From JAVJSF01 sp040219555 (GTDB lineage: Bacteria > Actinomycetota > Thermoleophilia > Miltoncostaeales > Miltoncostaeaceae): a DNA stretch of 64,000 nucleotides. The notes beneath the pieces are model-generated. The model saw nothing but the letters and a program-made list of their open reading frames with translations, made no database searches and was not told the origin of the DNA. Of this stretch, positions 62,888 through 64,000 are shown one piece after another (the stretch's first letter is position 1; the number at the start of each line of letters is the position of its first letter). The position numbers and the translations under genes were made by a program. The stretch lies in NCBI GenBank assembly GCA_040219555.1, contig JAVJSF010000019.1, forward strand, positions 6,987-70,986, written 5' to 3'.

Positions 62888-63897
62888 GGGCACACCGGGG
62901 CCGTGTGGCGGTCGCGCTCGGCCCCGTCCACGTCGACGAACGAGTACGTGGCCAGCCCTCTCTCCAGGCGGATGCGCAGCAGGCCGAACGCGGCCACATG
63001 CACCTCGGCGTCGGGGCTGCGCGGGCTGTGTCGCGGGTCGGGCGGGCGCGGTGCGCCGCCGGTGCCGACGGAGAGGAAGGGGACCTCCGGCACCGCGGCC
63101 ATCCGCCGGCGCTCGTACGCGTTCAGGTGGCCCGCCAGCACGGCGGTCACCGGTCCGCGCGCCAGCACCGGGAGGATCGGGTTGCCGGGCTGCGGCGGGC
63201 GGTGCACCACCACGAAGCGGGCCACGGGCCCCGGGCGGGCCAGGGCGCGCCGCAGGAACGGCACGTCGCCGGCCTCGCCCTCCAGCCCCAGTGCGATCAC
63301 CTGCACCGGTCCGTGGCGCAGGGCATAGCGCGCGCCACCGCCCGGCCAGTCGTAGGCGCCGGCCAGGGCGCGCCGCCCCTCGGCCAGTTGGATGTCGTGG
63401 TCGCCCACGGTGCCGTAGTGCGGCATCCGCGCCAGCACGGGCCCCAGCGGTTCGAAGACCTGCCGGTCGAGCCCGCGCGGGGTCGCCACGGGGAAGGCGT
63501 TGTCGCCCATCCCCAGCAGCAGGCGTGCGTCCTCGCCGGCCGCCATCTCCGCCACGGCGCGCGAGGAGGCGTTGCCGGCTCCCGAGCTGCCGAAGGCGAT
63601 CAGGTCGAGCGGCCGATCCAGGTCGGGCGGCGCGGTGTGGACGGTGCCCTCGGCGACGGGCAGCCCGTCCAGGGTCGCCACCCAGCGGTGGCGCGTATCT
63701 GGTGCGAGGTCCACCAGCTCTCCGCGCCGGCCTCGGACGCTGGTCCCGTCCGGCGCGGTGGCCATCACGCGCACCCGGGCCCCCGGAGGGGCGATCCAGC
63801 GCAGGCGGGCGGAGGTCTCGCTCACGCGCGTGAGGTAGGGCGCCCTCGTGAAGGCTGGCCCAAGGGGCGCGGGGACGTGGGGCCGGCGTTCGCGCAC
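62884..63897 (-). CDS. Metallophosphoesterase-like protein with altered metal ligands
   Basis: The 337-residue protein has a fibronectin-like N-terminal domain (RAPYLTRVSETSARLRWIAPPGARVRVM), as in purple acid phosphatases. A calcineurin-like domain follows. Its motifs are FGSSGAGNASS (usual GDxG lost), GMGDNAFP, VGDHDIQ (usual GNHD), VVVHRPPQ and AGHLNAYERRR. Thus the second to fifth blocks are present but the first-metal Asp is replaced by Ser. No signal peptide is visible. It may be inactive, or use one metal. A GATCAT lies six bases before the GTG. The stop overlaps the VIT gene. Confidence 0.75.
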   Translation of the reverse strand: MRERRPHVPAPLGPAFTRAPYLTRVSETSARLRWIAPPGARVRVMATAPDGTSVRGRRGELVDLAPDTRHRWVATLDGLPVAEGTVHTAPPDLDRPLDLIAFGSSGAGNASSRAVAEMAAGEDARLLLGMGDNAFPVATPRGLDRQVFEPLGPVLARMPHYGTVGDHDIQLAEGRRALAGAYDWPGGGARYALRHGPVQVIALGLEGEAGDVPFLRRALARPGPVARFVVVHRPPQPGNPILPVLARGPVTAVLAGHLNAYERRRMAAVPEVPFLSVGTGGAPRPPDPRHSPRSPDAEVHVAAFGLLRIRLERGLATYSFVDVDGAERDRHTAPVCP

Positions 63898-63962
63898 CAG
63901 CGGATGATCGCCGAAACCCGTAACGCACGCCCGTTGGCCTTTCCGCGCCGGTCCGGGCTGGG

Positions 63963-64000
63963 TAGGTTGCCCGTAGCCGGCGGCGCGGACGAGGAGAGCA
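63963..64000 (+). promoter_or_regulatory. Upstream region and ribosome-binding site of the next plus-strand gene
   Basis: TAGGTT (63963-63968) could be a -10, and GAGGAGAG (63991-63998) looks like a strong ribosome-binding site. A gene should start just beyond the window edge. Confidence 0.4.

Overview
The window is very GC-rich bacterial chromosome, with third codon positions almost always G or C. It carries flagellar export genes, a complete-looking GlgE-type maltosyltransferase/branching module with a fused trehalose synthase-maltokinase, PspC-linked two-component genes, EtfAB, and the translation run rpmE-prfA-prmC-tsaC-glyA. Several genes appear to be leaderless. This combination suggests an actinobacterium, and a motile member of or near the class Thermoleophilia would fit. 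That placement is inference from gene content, not from a marker tree. I saw no rRNA or tRNA gene, insertion sequence, prophage or CRISPR array. Coding density is high: the longest stretch without a gene is under 300 bases (34709-34995), followed by 48424-48664 and 55188-55405.

Layout. 1-9.0 kb: flagellar genes on the plus strand (FapA-like, flhB, flhA, flhF, PilZ protein), followed by overlapping genes of unknown function, one of which looks frameshifted. 9.0-13.4 kb: an L,D-transpeptidase, then hflX and a D-Ala-D-Ala carboxypeptidase on the minus strand, then an OsmC protein. 13.4-18.5 kb: TreS-maltokinase fusion, a 47-codon gene and a secreted serine beta-lactamase-like protein. 18.5-19.1 kb: LapA-like protein and an SMR exporter. 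19.2-28.6 kb: the minus-strand operon glgE-glgB-glgX-secreted protein, divergent from malQ. 28.6-33.7 kb: methyltransferase, DUF5996, two metallo-beta-lactamase-like proteins, a DUF5718-like protein and a lipoprotein. 33.8-37.1 kb: htpX and a NarL-type two-component pair. 37.2-41.3 kb: parA, an ftsZ homologue, a gamma-glutamyltransferase and a 100-residue partner. 41.5-47.9 kb: MMPL exporter, PspC protein, small membrane protein, PspC-histidine kinase, response regulator and a substrate-binding-like protein. 47.9-51.6 kb (minus): a RidA remnant, a gene with a LexA-type box upstream, ygfZ, a LON-domain protein, a glycosyltransferase and an acyltransferase. 51.6-57.1 kb: hisC, pepA (minus), enoyl-CoA hydratase, etfB and etfA. 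57.2-62.1 kb: rpmE, prfA, unknown gene, prmC, tsaC and glyA. 62.2-63.9 kb (minus): a metallophosphoesterase-like protein and a VIT-family membrane protein.

How the parts work together. TreS-Pep2 would turn trehalose into maltose and then maltose 1-phosphate. GlgE would polymerise that to alpha-1,4-glucan, GlgB would branch it, and GlgX and MalQ would recycle it. A secreted protein of unknown function starts five bases after glgX. The L,D-transpeptidase, the carboxypeptidase and the beta-lactamase-like protein act on, or resemble enzymes of, peptidoglycan. The region 41.5-47.9 kb reads as one envelope-stress operon with overlapping start and stop codons. Most junctions inside operons are ATGA, GTGA or TGATG overlaps, so translational coupling is pervasive. 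By contrast, several first genes start 6-8 bases after a TAnnnT-like hexamer, which suggests leaderless mRNAs.

The best candidates for something new are: the LexA-type box in front of an unrecognised 106-residue gene; the FtsZ homologue with an N-terminal extension and no visible C-terminal conserved peptide beside parA; the double-PspC two-component operon ending in a signal-less binding protein; the accessory genes after flhF; and the secreted protein tied to the glycogen operon.
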